Shown: piece by piece, positions 18,430 to 28,057 of the stretch
Layout: each line of letters opens with the position of its first letter
Numbering within the stretch: the stretch's first letter is position 1
DNA from: Metaruminococcus_A sp964607135
GTDB lineage: Bacteria > Bacillota > Clostridia > Oscillospirales > Ruminococcaceae
Assembly: GCA_964607135.1 (NCBI GenBank)
Contig: CAZSIV010000014.1
Location: forward strand, 1-63,268
DNA: 63,268 nt
Reading direction: 5' to 3'
The notes under the pieces: generated by a model
What the model was told of the DNA's origin: nothing
What the model saw: only the letters and a program-made list of their open reading frames with translations
The model's database searches: none
Made by a program: the position numbers and the translations under genes

Positions 18430-21400
18430 ATGTCGAAAGGAGCGATGCGTTACATTGGGGCCAGCCTTGATGTAATGCCTCGTACGGCGATTGATATGTC
18501 AGATTTTGTCCATCTCCATGTCCACACGGAATACAGTTTGCTTGACGGCGCCTGTCGGATTTCCCAGCTGGTCAAGCGGGTCAAGGCGCTGGGGCAGCCG
18601 GCCGTCGCCATCACAGACCACGGTTGTATGTACGGCGCGGTGGAGTTCTATAAGGCCTGCAAGGCGGAACAGATTCAGCCGATCATCGGCTGCGAGGTGT
18701 ATGTGGCGCCGCGGGGCCGTTTTGACAAGACAGCCCAATTTGACGGAAAGCCCTATCACCTGGTCTTGCTGTGCAAAAATGCCGAGGGTTATCAGAATTT
18801 GATCCGCCTCGTTTCCGCCGGTTACATCGATGGATTTTATAATAAACCGCGGATCGACCGCGCGCTTTTGAAGGAGCATCACACGGGTTTGATCGCTCTT
18901 TCCGCCTGCCTTGCGGGGGAGATTCCCAGGGCGCTGGCCCAGAACGATCTGGAACGCGCAAAGGAGGCGGCCGAATTTTATCGCTCCCTTTTTGGGGAGG
19001 ATTACTACATCGAGCTCCAGAATCACGGGATCGCGGAGCAGCAGCGGATTCTGCCGGGGCTGGTCAAGCTGGCCCGGGAGCTCGGAATCCCGATGGTGGC
19101 GACCAATGACGCCCACTACCTCGCAAAGGAAGACGCCCGCGCGCAAAGCGTTCTCGTCAGCATCCAGACCAACCAGGTGGTGGGCAGCGAGAATGGGATG
19201 GAATTTGAAACGGAAGAGTTCTACATCAAATCGGAAGAAGAGATGCGGGAGCTTTTCGGCGTCTATGAAGGCGCGCTCGAAAACACCTTAAAGATCGCGG
19301 AGAAATGCAGATTTGATTTTGAGTTTGGGGTGACGAAGCTCCCTAAATTTACAGCGCCGGATGGGGAGGACAATACGGAGTATTTTGTCCGCCTTTGCCG
19401 CGAAGGGCTGAAACGGCAGTATGGGGAGAACCCGTCCCCGGAAATTCTCAAACGGCTCGAGTACGAGCTCGGCGTAATCATCCAGATGGGGTATGTCGAT
19501 TATTTCTTAATCGTCTTCGATTTTATCCATTATGCCAAAAGCCGCGGCATTCCGGTGGGGCCGGGTCGGGGCTCCGGGGCGGGAAGCCTCTGTGCTTACT
19601 GCATCGGGATTACGGGAATCGACCCGATCCGCTACCAGCTCCTCTTTGAACGCTTTCTGAACCCTGAACGGATCAGCATGCCCGATTTCGACATCGACTT
19701 TTGCTACGAACGCCGGCAGGAGGTGATCGATTACGTCATCGGGAAATACGGGCAGGATCACGTTGCGCAGATTATCACCTTCGGCACCATGGCGGCCCGT
19801 GCGGCGATCCGCGATGTCGGACGGGCCCTGGGCGTCTCTTATCAAACAGTCGACCGGGTCGCCAAAATGATCCCCAACGTCCTGAATATGACGATCACGC
19901 AGGCGCTGGAAGAGTCCCGGGAGCTGAAAAACGAATATGAGAGCAACGAGGGGATCAAGAGCCTGATCGACATGGCCCTGAAGCTGGAGGGGATGCCGCG
20001 TCATGCCTCGACCCATGCGGCGGGTGTCGTGATCACCCGGGAGCCGGCGGCCTGCTATGTCCCGCTCCAGAAAAACGACGAGTCCATCGTCACACAGTAT
20101 ACGATGAACACCCTTGAAGAGCTTGGACTCCTCAAGATGGATTTCCTCGGCCTGCGCAATCTCACAGTGATCAGCGACTGCGAGAAGGAAATCCAAAAAA
20201 GCGATCCGTCGTTTTCCGCCGCGGATATCCCGACCGACGATCCGACTGTCTATAAGATGCTTTCCCAGGGCCAGACCAGCGGGGTGTTCCAGCTGGAATC
20301 CGGCGGGATGCGCCAGACCTTGACTCAGCTCCGCCCGGAACGGCTCGAGGATATCATCGCAGTGACCTCGCTTTACCGGCCGGGGCCTGCCCGGTCGATC
20401 CCGCAGTACATCGCCAGCCGGCACGACCCTTCTTTAGTGCGGTACAAGCATCCGCTGCTGGAGCCGATCTTAAAGGTCACATACGGCTGCATCGTCTATC
20501 AGGAACAGGTCATGCAGATCTGCCGGAGCCTTGCGGGATATTCCTATGGACAGGCCGACCTCGTGCGCAGGGCGATGGCGAAGAAAAAGCACGACATCAT
20601 GGAGAAGGAGCGGGAGTATTTCCTTTACGGGAAAAAGTCTGAGGACGGAACGGTAGAGTGCATCGGTGCGGTGGCAAACGGCGTCGACGAAAAGACGGCG
20701 ATCTCGATTTTCGACGAGATGTCCTCGTTTGCTTCCTATGCCTTTAATAAATCCCACGCCGCCGCCTATGCCTTTGTCGCCTATCAAACCGCCTATTTGA
20801 AATGTCATTATCCCAGAGAATACATGGCGGCTTTACTTACAAGCATCCTCTCCGATTCAGGGAAGATCTTAGAATATTTTGAGGAATGCGGCAGGTTGGG
20901 GATCAAGCTGCTCCCGCCCGATATCAACGAAAGCGACCTGCGCTTTGCGGTAAAAGGCAGCGCGATCCGGTTCGGACTGCTCGCCATCAAAAATATCGGC
21001 AGAGGGCTGATTCAAGGGCTGATCCGCGAACGCGAAGAAAACGGCCCGTTCCGTTCCCTGTATGATTTCTGCGAGCGGATGCAGGGGAAAGAGCTGAATA
21101 AACGCGCGCTGGAAAGCCTCATCAAGTGCGGCGCGTTCGATCACATGGGGAGTACCCGGCACGCCATGCTTTCATGTTATGAAAAGCTGGTGGATTTTGT
21201 AGAAAACAACAGGCGCAGCAACCTGGAAGGGCAGTTGAACCTGTTTGGGCGGCAGGAGGATGCGGCCGACGTCTTCGAAATCCCGTCGATGGAGGAATAT
21301 CCTCTTCCGCAGCTTTTGGCGATGGAGAAGGAGATGTCCGGCATTTACCTGAGCGGCCACCCGCTCTCGGAATATGGCGGGTTTGCTGAAAAGCAGGGGT

Positions 21401-21969
21401 GTGTTTCGGTTTACGACCTGCTCGAGGGAGCGGAACAGGTCCCGCCCCGTTATCCGGATAAAACCCGTGTCAAGGTACTGGGGCTGGTTCAAAATGTAAA
21501 GACGATCCGAACCAAATCGGGAAACCAAACGATGGCCTTCCTTTCTTTTGAAGGGACAAATGGAACGATAGAGGTGGTCGCTTTCCCGAGGATTTACGAC
21601 CAGTACGCCCCTCTTCTCACGGCGGGCAGAATCCTGCTGGTGGAAGGAGAGGTCAGCCTTAAGGAGGAAGAGGGTTGTAAAATTTTATGCAGCACGGTCC
21701 GGGAGCTGACAAAAGAGCTTCTCGAAGCGCCGCCGGTACAGAAAAAGACGCTTTTTTTAAAGTTTGCCGACCGCGACGACTCCAGGATCGTCCCGGCGCT
21801 TGCTCTGCTACGAAAATATCCTGGGCCTGCGCCGGTCAAGGTTTATTTTGAAAAAACCGGGAAACTCGCTTATGCTCCGGGGCGGCTCACAGCGTTGACC
21901 AGCAGGGAAGTTTTGTCGGCTTTAGAAAAAATCCTCGGAAAAGAAAATATTTCTGTCAAGCAGGTATAA
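18430..21969 (+). CDS. dnaE: DNA polymerase III subunit alpha, DnaE type
   Basis: DnaE is a replicative polymerase; in Firmicutes it works beside PolC in primer extension. Domains in order: PHP (H-V-H-T-E-Y-S near residue 29), polymerase core (GPGRGSGAG near 378, catalytic D-F-D-I-D-F near 418), finger and tau-binding regions, and an OB-fold around 1013-1085. The exact start is unclear. The first ATG is given, but the family opening M-S-D-F-V-H-L-H-V-H begins at the ATG at 18496, and no candidate has a well-spaced ribosome site (AAAGGAG lies just before the ATG at 18445). Confidence 0.95.
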   Translation: MSKGAMRYIGASLDVMPRTAIDMSDFVHLHVHTEYSLLDGACRISQLVKRVKALGQPAVAITDHGCMYGAVEFYKACKAEQIQPIIGCEVYVAPRGRFDKTAQFDGKPYHLVLLCKNAEGYQNLIRLVSAGYIDGFYNKPRIDRALLKEHHTGLIALSACLAGEIPRALAQNDLERAKEAAEFYRSLFGEDYYIELQNHGIAEQQRILPGLVKLARELGIPMVATNDAHYLAKEDARAQSVLVSIQTNQVVGSENGMEFETEEFYIKSEEEMRELFGVYEGALENTLKIAEKCRFDFEFGVTKLPKFTAPDGEDNTEYFVRLCREGLKRQYGENPSPEILKRLEYELGVIIQMGYVDYFLIVFDFIHYAKSRGIPVGPGRGSGAGSLCAYCIGITGIDPIRYQLLFERFLNPERISMPDFDIDFCYERRQEVIDYVIGKYGQDHVAQIITFGTMAARAAIRDVGRALGVSYQTVDRVAKMIPNVLNMTITQALEESRELKNEYESNEGIKSLIDMALKLEGMPRHASTHAAGVVITREPAACYVPLQKNDESIVTQYTMNTLEELGLLKMDFLGLRNLTVISDCEKEIQKSDPSFSAADIPTDDPTVYKMLSQGQTSGVFQLESGGMRQTLTQLRPERLEDIIAVTSLYRPGPARSIPQYIASRHDPSLVRYKHPLLEPILKVTYGCIVYQEQVMQICRSLAGYSYGQADLVRRAMAKKKHDIMEKEREYFLYGKKSEDGTVECIGAVANGVDEKTAISIFDEMSSFASYAFNKSHAAAYAFVAYQTAYLKCHYPREYMAALLTSILSDSGKILEYFEECGRLGIKLLPPDINESDLRFAVKGSAIRFGLLAIKNIGRGLIQGLIREREENGPFRSLYDFCERMQGKELNKRALESLIKCGAFDHMGSTRHAMLSCYEKLVDFVENNRRSNLEGQLNLFGRQEDAADVFEIPSMEEYPLPQLLAMEKEMSGIYLSGHPLSEYGGFAEKQGCVSVYDLLEGAEQVPPRYPDKTRVKVLGLVQNVKTIRTKSGNQTMAFLSFEGTNGTIEVVAFPRIYDQYAPLLTAGRILLVEGEVSLKEEEGCKILCSTVRELTKELLEAPPVQKKTLFLKFADRDDSRIVPALALLRKYPGPAPVKVYFEKTGKLAYAPGRLTALTSREVLSALEKILGKENISVKQV

Positions 21970-21994
21970 TTGGCAAAAAGTTCGGACAAATCGG

Positions 21995-22022
21995 TTGACA
22001 CTGGATATTATTTGAGTAAAAT
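21995..22022 (+). promoter_or_regulatory. SigmaA promoter for pfkA
   Basis: TTGACA (21995-22000), a 16-nt spacer and TAAAAT (22017-22022); an alternative TATAAT overlaps just downstream. Confidence 0.65.
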
Positions 22023-22099
22023 ATAATATAGGGTAGTTTGGTTTGATTTAAAATAGAATCAGAGTTGATTTTGGAATAAGCAATGGAGGAATCGGTATT

Positions 22100-23062
22100 A
22101 TGGAGAGAACCATCGGTGTACTGACAAGCGGGGGAGATGCCCCGGGAATGAACGCGGCAATCCGTTCGGTTGTCAGGTCGGCAATCAAAAAAGGGTTCCG
22201 GGTGCTTGGGGTCCGCCGTGGCTATAACGGTTTGATCAACGGAGATCTGATCGAAATGGATATGCGAAGCGTCTCTAATATCCTTCAGCGGGGCGGCACT
22301 ATGCTGTATACGGCGCGGTGCGACGAATTCCGGTATGAAGAAGGGCTTCAAAAAGCGAAGAAAACCTGTGAGGAAAATGGGATTGAAGGCATCGTCGTCA
22401 TCGGCGGCGACGGGTCTTTTCGCGGTGCGGCGGATCTTTCTGCGCGCGGCGTCAAGTGTGTCGGCATCCCCGGCACGATAGACAACGATATCCAGTGCTC
22501 CGAATACACCATCGGCTATGATACCGCTATGAATACCGCCATGGAAATGGTCGATAAAATCCGCGATACGGCGGAGTCCCACTATCGATGCAGCGTTGTC
22601 GAGGTCATGGGTCGGCACGCGGGGCATATTGCTTTAAACTGCGGAATCGCGTGCGGCGCCACCTTTATTCTCGTTCCGGAGGTGCCTTATTCGATCGACG
22701 CAATTGTAGAAAAGATGAAGATGACTCAGAAGATCGGCAAACATCATTTTATCATTCTGGTTGCGGAAGGGATCGGCAACGTCAACGAGCTTGCCAAGGA
22801 GATTGAGCGCTTGACTGGGATCGAATCTCGGGCGACGATTCTCGGCCATGTGCAGCGGGGCGGTTCCCCAACGGTGCGTGACCGCGTCATTGCGAGTCAG
22901 ATGGCTCATTATGCGGTTGATCTTTTGGAAAAAGGGGTCGGAAACCGCGTTGTCGGGCTTCAGAAAAACGAGGTCGTCGATTTCGACATTCAAGAGGCGC
23001 TCCGGATGAAAAAGCCTTTTGACACCAACCTTTACCAGATTGCGCACGACATTTCTTTTTGA
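22100..23062 (+). CDS. pfkA: ATP-dependent 6-phosphofructokinase
   Basis: PfkA phosphorylates fructose 6-phosphate at the committed step of glycolysis. The 320-residue protein has T-S-G-G-D-A-P-G-M-N at the start, the ATP-site G-G-D-G-S near residue 101, and the catalytic P-G-T-I-D-N-D near 123. The Gly after GGDGS-F-R fits the ATP-dependent bacterial type rather than the PPi-dependent form. GGAGG is upstream, and a strong terminator follows. Confidence 0.96.
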   Translation: MERTIGVLTSGGDAPGMNAAIRSVVRSAIKKGFRVLGVRRGYNGLINGDLIEMDMRSVSNILQRGGTMLYTARCDEFRYEEGLQKAKKTCEENGIEGIVVIGGDGSFRGAADLSARGVKCVGIPGTIDNDIQCSEYTIGYDTAMNTAMEMVDKIRDTAESHYRCSVVEVMGRHAGHIALNCGIACGATFILVPEVPYSIDAIVEKMKMTQKIGKHHFIILVAEGIGNVNELAKEIERLTGIESRATILGHVQRGGSPTVRDRVIASQMAHYAVDLLEKGVGNRVVGLQKNEVVDFDIQEALRMKKPFDTNLYQIAHDISF

Positions 23063-23070
23063 TGCTTTAC

Positions 23071-23107
23071 ATAAACAGCCCTCTTGGCTGAGGGCTGTTT
23101 ATATTTT
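23071..23107 (+). terminator. terminator of pfkA
   Basis: A 13-bp stem (23071-23083 with 23090-23102), a 6-nt loop and a T-run. Confidence 0.88.
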
Positions 23108-23138
23108 TGACGGATTCTGGAAATACTGTTTACGGTGT

Positions 23139-23353
23139 GGTATAATATCCGCAGAGCGGCTATTATACATCTCATGGCCGGGACGATCCGTTCGCGTTGC
23201 TCGCTTCCGTCCCAATGGCCGATTATACCATTCCGGCCCTGCCTTCATGGTATAATATCCGCAGAGCGGCTATTGTCCATCTCATGGCCGGGACGATTAT
23301 CCCATTTCGGCTTTGTCTTCGTGGCCGGGAGGATCTGCTCGCACTGCTCGCTC
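23139..23353. repeat. palindromic repeat array, two units
   Basis: Two units start at 23139 and 23249 with GGTATAATATCC (110 nt apart). Each contains a TATAATA...TATTATA/CCGC-GCGG hairpin and an ATGGCCGGGACGAT block. The first unit additionally pairs GGGACG with CGTCCC and GGCC with GGCC. Unit two lacks a middle block present in unit one. A third, related copy lies at 48477-48545. No plausible gene was seen in the 390 bp between pfkA and yfmF apart from this array. Confidence 0.8.
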
Positions 23354-23452
23354 CTTGACCTGATAGGGATAATTCTCGTTTATTCGATATGTTTCTAAAG
23401 TGAACACATCATAAAGGTGCTTATGATCATCAAATTTAAAGGGGTGCAGAAA

Positions 23453-24736
23453 ATGTCTGTTTTATTGAAACGGTCTGAAATCGGGCAGGGGATCCATTTT
23501 ACAGCGATTCGGGATTCCCGCTTTAAGACCAATCGGCTTTCCTTTAATTTTATCCTCCCGCTGTCAAAGGAAACGGCGTCCGCTTATGCGATTCTGCCGT
23601 TTTTGTTTCGCAAAGGTTACCGCGGCTGTTCTGATTATACCGAGCTCAATCAGAAGCTCAACCGCCTTTATGGCGCAAATCTTTATACCGACGTCTTGAA
23701 GTCGGGGGATTTTCAGGTACTCAACCTCTCTATTTCCTCGATAGACGACTCGTTTGCCCTTGAAAAAGAGGCTGTTTCCAAGGAAGCGGCGGATATCCTG
23801 TGCCGGTTGGTCCGCCAGCCCGCTTTTTTGCTGGACGATTTCGACCTGTCCCAGTTCGATCTGGAAAAACAGGCGCTCGTCGATGCGATCGAGGCGGAAA
23901 TCAACGAAAAAACCTCCTACGCGGTGCAGCGGATGGTCGCCAATATGTGCGCGGAGGAACCGTACGGCATCCATCGGTACGGCGATGTGGAGTCGGTAAA
24001 GCGGCTGACGATGCAGGATATCACACAGGCGTATAGCCGCGCTCTTAAAACGGCGCAGATCGAGGTTTATTCCATCGGCTGCGGGAATGCGGACGAAGTC
24101 GCACGGCAGATCGAAGAGGATTTTTCCGCCCTTGCCGAGCGCAGCCCGGTCGTTTCGATTGATTCAAAGCGCGTTTACCGCGCCCTTTCCGTTCAAACGG
24201 TGGAGGAAAGCTACAGTGTGAATCAGGCGAAGCTGGTGATGGGGTTCCGGGTGGATGCAAAAACGCCGGAGGAGATGGACCAGGCCAGACTGATGTCGCT
24301 GCTTTACGGCGGAACGCCCCGCTCCAAATTATTTATGAATGTCCGTGAAAAATTGAGCCTTTGCTACTATTGCTCTTCCAGGTTAGACCGGACAAAAGGG
24401 ATTTTATATGTCAACAGCGGCGTCGAGTTTGCAAACGTCCAAAAAGCCAAGGATGAAATCCTCAAACAGCTTGAAGAGGTCAAGTTAGGGCATTTTACCG
24501 ACGAAGAGCTGCAGGAAACGAAGCTGATGGCGGCCGACTCGTTCAAAACTGTCAATGATTCGCCGTCTTCGATGGAGACGTGGTATTTGGGCCAGCTTTT
24601 TGCACACTCCGAAGCCTCGCCGGAGGAAGAGGCGGCCCGCCTCAGCCAGGTGACGCGGGAGCAGGTGATGGAGGCCGCCGCTAACATTACGCTGGATACG
24701 GTTTATCTGCTCAAAGGGGAGGAGGAAGCGGAATGA
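23453..24736 (+). CDS. yfmF: M16 family metallopeptidase-like protein, YfmF type, without zinc site
   Basis: The 427-residue protein has the M16 peptidase fold signature but no H-x-x-E-H zinc motif, as in the YfmF/YmfF partner of a two-subunit M16 enzyme. In Bacillus this pair is encoded beside the EF-P 5-aminopentanol modification reductase, hence the current family name. AAAGGGG points to the ATG at 23453; an upstream ATG at 23417 lacks a ribosome site. Its stop overlaps the start of the active partner gene by 4 nt (ATGA). Confidence 0.88.
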   Translation: MSVLLKRSEIGQGIHFTAIRDSRFKTNRLSFNFILPLSKETASAYAILPFLFRKGYRGCSDYTELNQKLNRLYGANLYTDVLKSGDFQVLNLSISSIDDSFALEKEAVSKEAADILCRLVRQPAFLLDDFDLSQFDLEKQALVDAIEAEINEKTSYAVQRMVANMCAEEPYGIHRYGDVESVKRLTMQDITQAYSRALKTAQIEVYSIGCGNADEVARQIEEDFSALAERSPVVSIDSKRVYRALSVQTVEESYSVNQAKLVMGFRVDAKTPEEMDQARLMSLLYGGTPRSKLFMNVREKLSLCYYCSSRLDRTKGILYVNSGVEFANVQKAKDEILKQLEEVKLGHFTDEELQETKLMAADSFKTVNDSPSSMETWYLGQLFAHSEASPEEEAARLSQVTREQVMEAAANITLDTVYLLKGEEEAE

Positions 24737-26013
24737 TGCAGGAACTGAAAAGCGAACGCTTAAACGAAACTTACTATAGGATTGACCACCCGAGCGGCCT
24801 GACCGTTCTGCTTTACCCAATGGCTGGGTTCTCCACGGCTTACGCCCTTTACGGTACCCGGTACGGCTCCATTGACACGACCTTTCGCTCCGGCGATAAC
24901 GAGGAGTTCATCACGGTTCCGGAGGGAGTCGCCCATTTTCTGGAGCACAAGCTTTTTGAAAATGAAGACGGGGTAGACGCTTTCGAGCTCTTTGCAAAGA
25001 CAGGGGCCTCGGCAAATGCCTTCACGTCCTTTGACCGCACCTGTTATGAATTCACCTGCACCGACCATTTCGAGGAATCCCTCGAAATTCTGCTGAACTT
25101 TGTCCAGTCGCCCTATTTCACCGAGAAGACAGTGGAAAAGGAGCAAGGGATCATTGGACAGGAGATTCGGATGCTCCAGGACCGCCCGGGATGGAAGGTG
25201 CTGTTTAACCTGCTGAATGCCTTGTATGTCAACCATCCGGTCAGGGTGGATATCGGCGGGACGGTCGAAAGCATCGCTGAAATCGATGCAGAGCTGCTCT
25301 ATCGATGCTACCGCACCTTCTACAACGCCAACAATATGGTGCTTGCCATCGCCGGGAATTTTGACTATAAAAAAGCAGCTGAAATCGTAGACCGCTGCGT
25401 CAAGCCGGCCGATTCTTCCCTGAAAGCTGATTCTAAAATGCCGGCGGAACCTTTGGAAGTGGCACAGAAAAAGATTGAAGACGAGCTGGAAGTCTCGGTG
25501 CCGCTTTTCAACATCGGTTACAAGGAGCTGCCGGCCTCTGGGATGAATCTGGTCAAGGCGCTGGCTGAGCTCGAAATCCTGGTGGAAATCGTCACCGGGG
25601 AGGGAAGCCGGTTTTATCGGGAGGCGTATGACGCGAGCCTTATCAACTCCACCTTTTCCTCTGAGCTCTTCACCGGCCCGAATTACTTCGCCGTTTTGTT
25701 CGACGGGGAGTCCCGTGAGCCGATGAAGGTATATGAAGCTTTGAACCGGGCGGTTTCCGGCTTCAAGAAAAACGGGATCCTGCCGGATGAATTCGACACA
25801 GCTAAACGCGCGGTATATGGGCGGTACGTCCGCGGATTCAACAACGTGGAAAATATCTCCTACTCGTTAATCACGGCCCATTTCCAGAATGTCGGCCTCT
25901 ATGATATGATAGAGGCGGTGGCCGCCGTCACCTTCGACGATGTGACGAAGCGCCTTGCCGGATCGATGGAGGAGGGCCGTTCTGCAATCTCGATCGTAAA
26001 TCCAATCCAGTAA
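24733..26013 (+). CDS. yfmH: M16 family zinc metallopeptidase, YfmH type
   Basis: The catalytic partner of the upstream gene, 426 residues. It has the inverted zinc motif H-F-L-E-H near residues 68-72 with the downstream Glu in the E-Q-G-I-I-G-Q-E-I helix, typical of M16 insulinase-like enzymes. Its start overlaps the yfmF stop, so the two chains are probably made in equal amounts and form a chamber. The substrate is unknown here. It is followed 13 nt later by lgt. Confidence 0.92.
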   Translation: MMQELKSERLNETYYRIDHPSGLTVLLYPMAGFSTAYALYGTRYGSIDTTFRSGDNEEFITVPEGVAHFLEHKLFENEDGVDAFELFAKTGASANAFTSFDRTCYEFTCTDHFEESLEILLNFVQSPYFTEKTVEKEQGIIGQEIRMLQDRPGWKVLFNLLNALYVNHPVRVDIGGTVESIAEIDAELLYRCYRTFYNANNMVLAIAGNFDYKKAAEIVDRCVKPADSSLKADSKMPAEPLEVAQKKIEDELEVSVPLFNIGYKELPASGMNLVKALAELEILVEIVTGEGSRFYREAYDASLINSTFSSELFTGPNYFAVLFDGESREPMKVYEALNRAVSGFKKNGILPDEFDTAKRAVYGRYVRGFNNVENISYSLITAHFQNVGLYDMIEAVAAVTFDDVTKRLAGSMEEGRSAISIVNPIQ

Positions 26014-26026
26014 AGGGGACATCATA

Positions 26027-27055
26027 ATGCGCAATGTGACATTTCCGGCTCTGGGGCTCGAGTTCAATTTTGACCCGATTGCCTTTTCGATCGGTTCAAT
26101 TTCGATCCGCTGGTACGCCCTCATCATTGCAGTGGGTTTTGTTCTGGCCGCCGTTTACTGCTTCCGCCGTGCCAAGCTGTTCGGCGTCGACCTGGACCGC
26201 CTGACCGATATGGTGCTCGCCGGGCTGATCGGCGGGATCGTTGGGGCGAGGCTGTACTATGTGCTGTTTAAGCTGGATTACTATACCGCAAACCCTGTTA
26301 AGATTTTTGAAATATGGGAAGGCGGCCTGGCGATCTACGGCGGGATTATCGGCGCTCTGCTGGCGGCTTTCCTGGTAGCGCGGTGGAGGAAGATCAAATT
26401 CGGGCCGGTACTTGATCTGGCCGCCCTCGGCTTTTTAATCGGGCAGGGGATCGGCCGCTGGGCCAACTTTATCAACGTAGAGGCCTTCGGCAGCAATACG
26501 AATCTCCCATGGGGGATGTCCGGCTCCACGATTTCGAGCTATCTGACCCAGCATACAGCGGAGCTCAGCTCCTACGGCGTCACTGTCGACCCGTCTATGC
26601 CGGTTCACCCGACTTTTCTCTATGAATCGCTCTGGTGCCTGCTCGGGTTTCTCCTGCTCCACCTTTATTTCAAACGCCGGAAATTCGACGGAGAAATTTT
26701 CCTCTTCTATTCGGCCTGGTATGGCCTGGGGCGGTTTGTGATCGAGGGGCTTCGAACCGACAGCCTGATGCTCGGCAAAATCAGGATTTCCCAGCTGCTG
26801 GCGGGGGTGATCGTCGTTGCCGCCGTTGCGGTTTGGATGCTGCTGCGCAGCCGGATCAAACGGAATCCTTCCTCCAAATACGCTGTGCTGTACTGCACGA
26901 CGGAGGAAGCGCAGGACGTTCTGAAAAACGGATACCATCCAGCCAAACGGAACAAGAAGGACGAAACGTCCGAAGAGGAGCCGGAAACGCAGGAGAGCCA
27001 AAATGATGGGGAAGCTTCCGCGTTGGACGAGCCGGAAGAAAACAAGGAGGACTAA
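26027..27055 (+). CDS. lgt: prolipoprotein diacylglyceryl transferase
   Basis: Lgt transfers diacylglycerol from phosphatidylglycerol to the lipobox Cys of prolipoproteins. The 342-residue protein has seven hydrophobic segments, the G-G-L-A-I-Y-G-G motif, R-W-A-N-F-I-N-x-E-A-F-G near residue 144 and H-P-T-F-L-Y-E-S. The C-terminal 50 residues form a highly charged Glu/Lys tail, longer than the family minimum. It lies in a tight cluster, 13 nt after yfmH and 3 nt before folD. Confidence 0.95.
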   Translation: MRNVTFPALGLEFNFDPIAFSIGSISIRWYALIIAVGFVLAAVYCFRRAKLFGVDLDRLTDMVLAGLIGGIVGARLYYVLFKLDYYTANPVKIFEIWEGGLAIYGGIIGALLAAFLVARWRKIKFGPVLDLAALGFLIGQGIGRWANFINVEAFGSNTNLPWGMSGSTISSYLTQHTAELSSYGVTVDPSMPVHPTFLYESLWCLLGFLLLHLYFKRRKFDGEIFLFYSAWYGLGRFVIEGLRTDSLMLGKIRISQLLAGVIVVAAVAVWMLLRSRIKRNPSSKYAVLYCTTEEAQDVLKNGYHPAKRNKKDETSEEEPETQESQNDGEASALDEPEENKED

Positions 27056-27058
27056 AAA

Positions 27059-27916
27059 ATGGCGCAGATTATCGATGGAAAGGCGATTTCCGCCCGGATC
27101 AAGGGGGAGCTGAAAGAGGAGGTTTCCTCTTTAAAAAGCCAGGGAATCCAGCCGGGATTGGCGGTCGTAATTGTGGGGAACGACCCTGCCTCCCGAATTT
27201 ATGTCAACCTGAAGAAAAAGGACTGTGAGGAGCTCGGAATCCTCTCGAAAGAGTATGCCTTGCCGGAGGAGACGACGGAGGAAGAGCTGCTCAGGCTGAT
27301 CGGGGAGCTCAATGCCGATCCTTCGATCAACGGGATTTTGGTTCAGCTTCCGGTGCCGAAGCAGATCGATGAAAATAAAATTATCGCGGCAATTTCTCCG
27401 GAAAAAGACGTCGACGCCTTCCACGCCGCCAACGTCGGCAAAATCATGATCGGCAGCTACAGCTTCCTGCCCTGTACGCCGGCGGGCTGTATGGAGCTGA
27501 TTGCTTCGACCGGCGTCGATATCGCAGGAAAGAACTGTGTCGTCGTCGGGCGGAGCAACATTGTCGGGAAACCGATGGCGATGCTGCTGCTACATAAACA
27601 CGGGACAGTTACCATCGCCCATTCCAAAACCCAAAATTTAAAGGAAGTCTGTGCGGCGGCCGATATCCTCGTCGCGGCGGTCGGCGTTCCGAAGCTGATC
27701 AAGGGCGATATGGTCAAACCGGGCGCGGTGGTGATCGACGTCGGCACCACGAAGATGCCGGACGGAAAGCTTTGCGGGGACGTCGATTTTGAAGAGGTCA
27801 GCAAAGCCGCGGGATTCATCACCCCTGTTCCCGGGGGCGTCGGGCCGATGACCCGGGTGATTCTGATGAAGAACACCGTAACCGCTGCAAAGCTGCAAAA
27901 CAAGGTAAAAATTTAA
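27059..27916 (+). CDS. folD: bifunctional methylenetetrahydrofolate dehydrogenase/methenyltetrahydrofolate cyclohydrolase
   Basis: FolD interconverts 5,10-methylene-THF and 10-formyl-THF, the formyl donor used by PurN and the AICAR transformylase encoded later in this window. The 285-residue protein has the catalytic Y-V-N-L-K-K-K segment (Tyr and Lys), the G-R-S-x-I-V-G-K-P NADP-binding motif, and the C-terminal T-P-V-P-G-G-V-G-P-M-T signature. AAGGAGG precedes the ATG. Confidence 0.97.
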   Translation: MAQIIDGKAISARIKGELKEEVSSLKSQGIQPGLAVVIVGNDPASRIYVNLKKKDCEELGILSKEYALPEETTEEELLRLIGELNADPSINGILVQLPVPKQIDENKIIAAISPEKDVDAFHAANVGKIMIGSYSFLPCTPAGCMELIASTGVDIAGKNCVVVGRSNIVGKPMAMLLLHKHGTVTIAHSKTQNLKEVCAAADILVAAVGVPKLIKGDMVKPGAVVIDVGTTKMPDGKLCGDVDFEEVSKAAGFITPVPGGVGPMTRVILMKNTVTAAKLQNKVKI

Positions 27917-27917
27917 C

Positions 27918-27946
27918 TTGATTTTTCCTTTGCTTTGTGATAAAAT
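27918..27946 (+). promoter_or_regulatory. SigmaA promoter for rpsB-tsf
   Basis: TTGATT (27918-27923), a 17-nt spacer and TAAAAT (27941-27946). Confidence 0.7.
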
Positions 27947-27952
27947 ATTTTA

Positions 27953-28057
27953 GTATTACGCACGCAGAAGGCGTATGGCTCGGTGCCGGTTCGATGCCGG
28001 TCGCTGTGCGGTAATTCTGCGGAGGAATCACAAACCAAAAATGGAGGTAGTTTAGTA
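27953..28057 (+). promoter_or_regulatory. structured 5' leader of rpsB
   Basis: The roughly 100-nt leader can form a long hairpin closed by GCAGAA/TTCTGC (27965-27970 with 28016-28021), with CCGG elements inside, ending shortly before GGAGG. This may be an autoregulatory ribosomal protein leader. I cannot match it to a named motif. Confidence 0.4.

Noticed and set aside
23139..23353. insertion sequence
   Set aside because: No transposase reading frame in or near the repeats; the hairpin modules fit a non-autonomous repeat instead.
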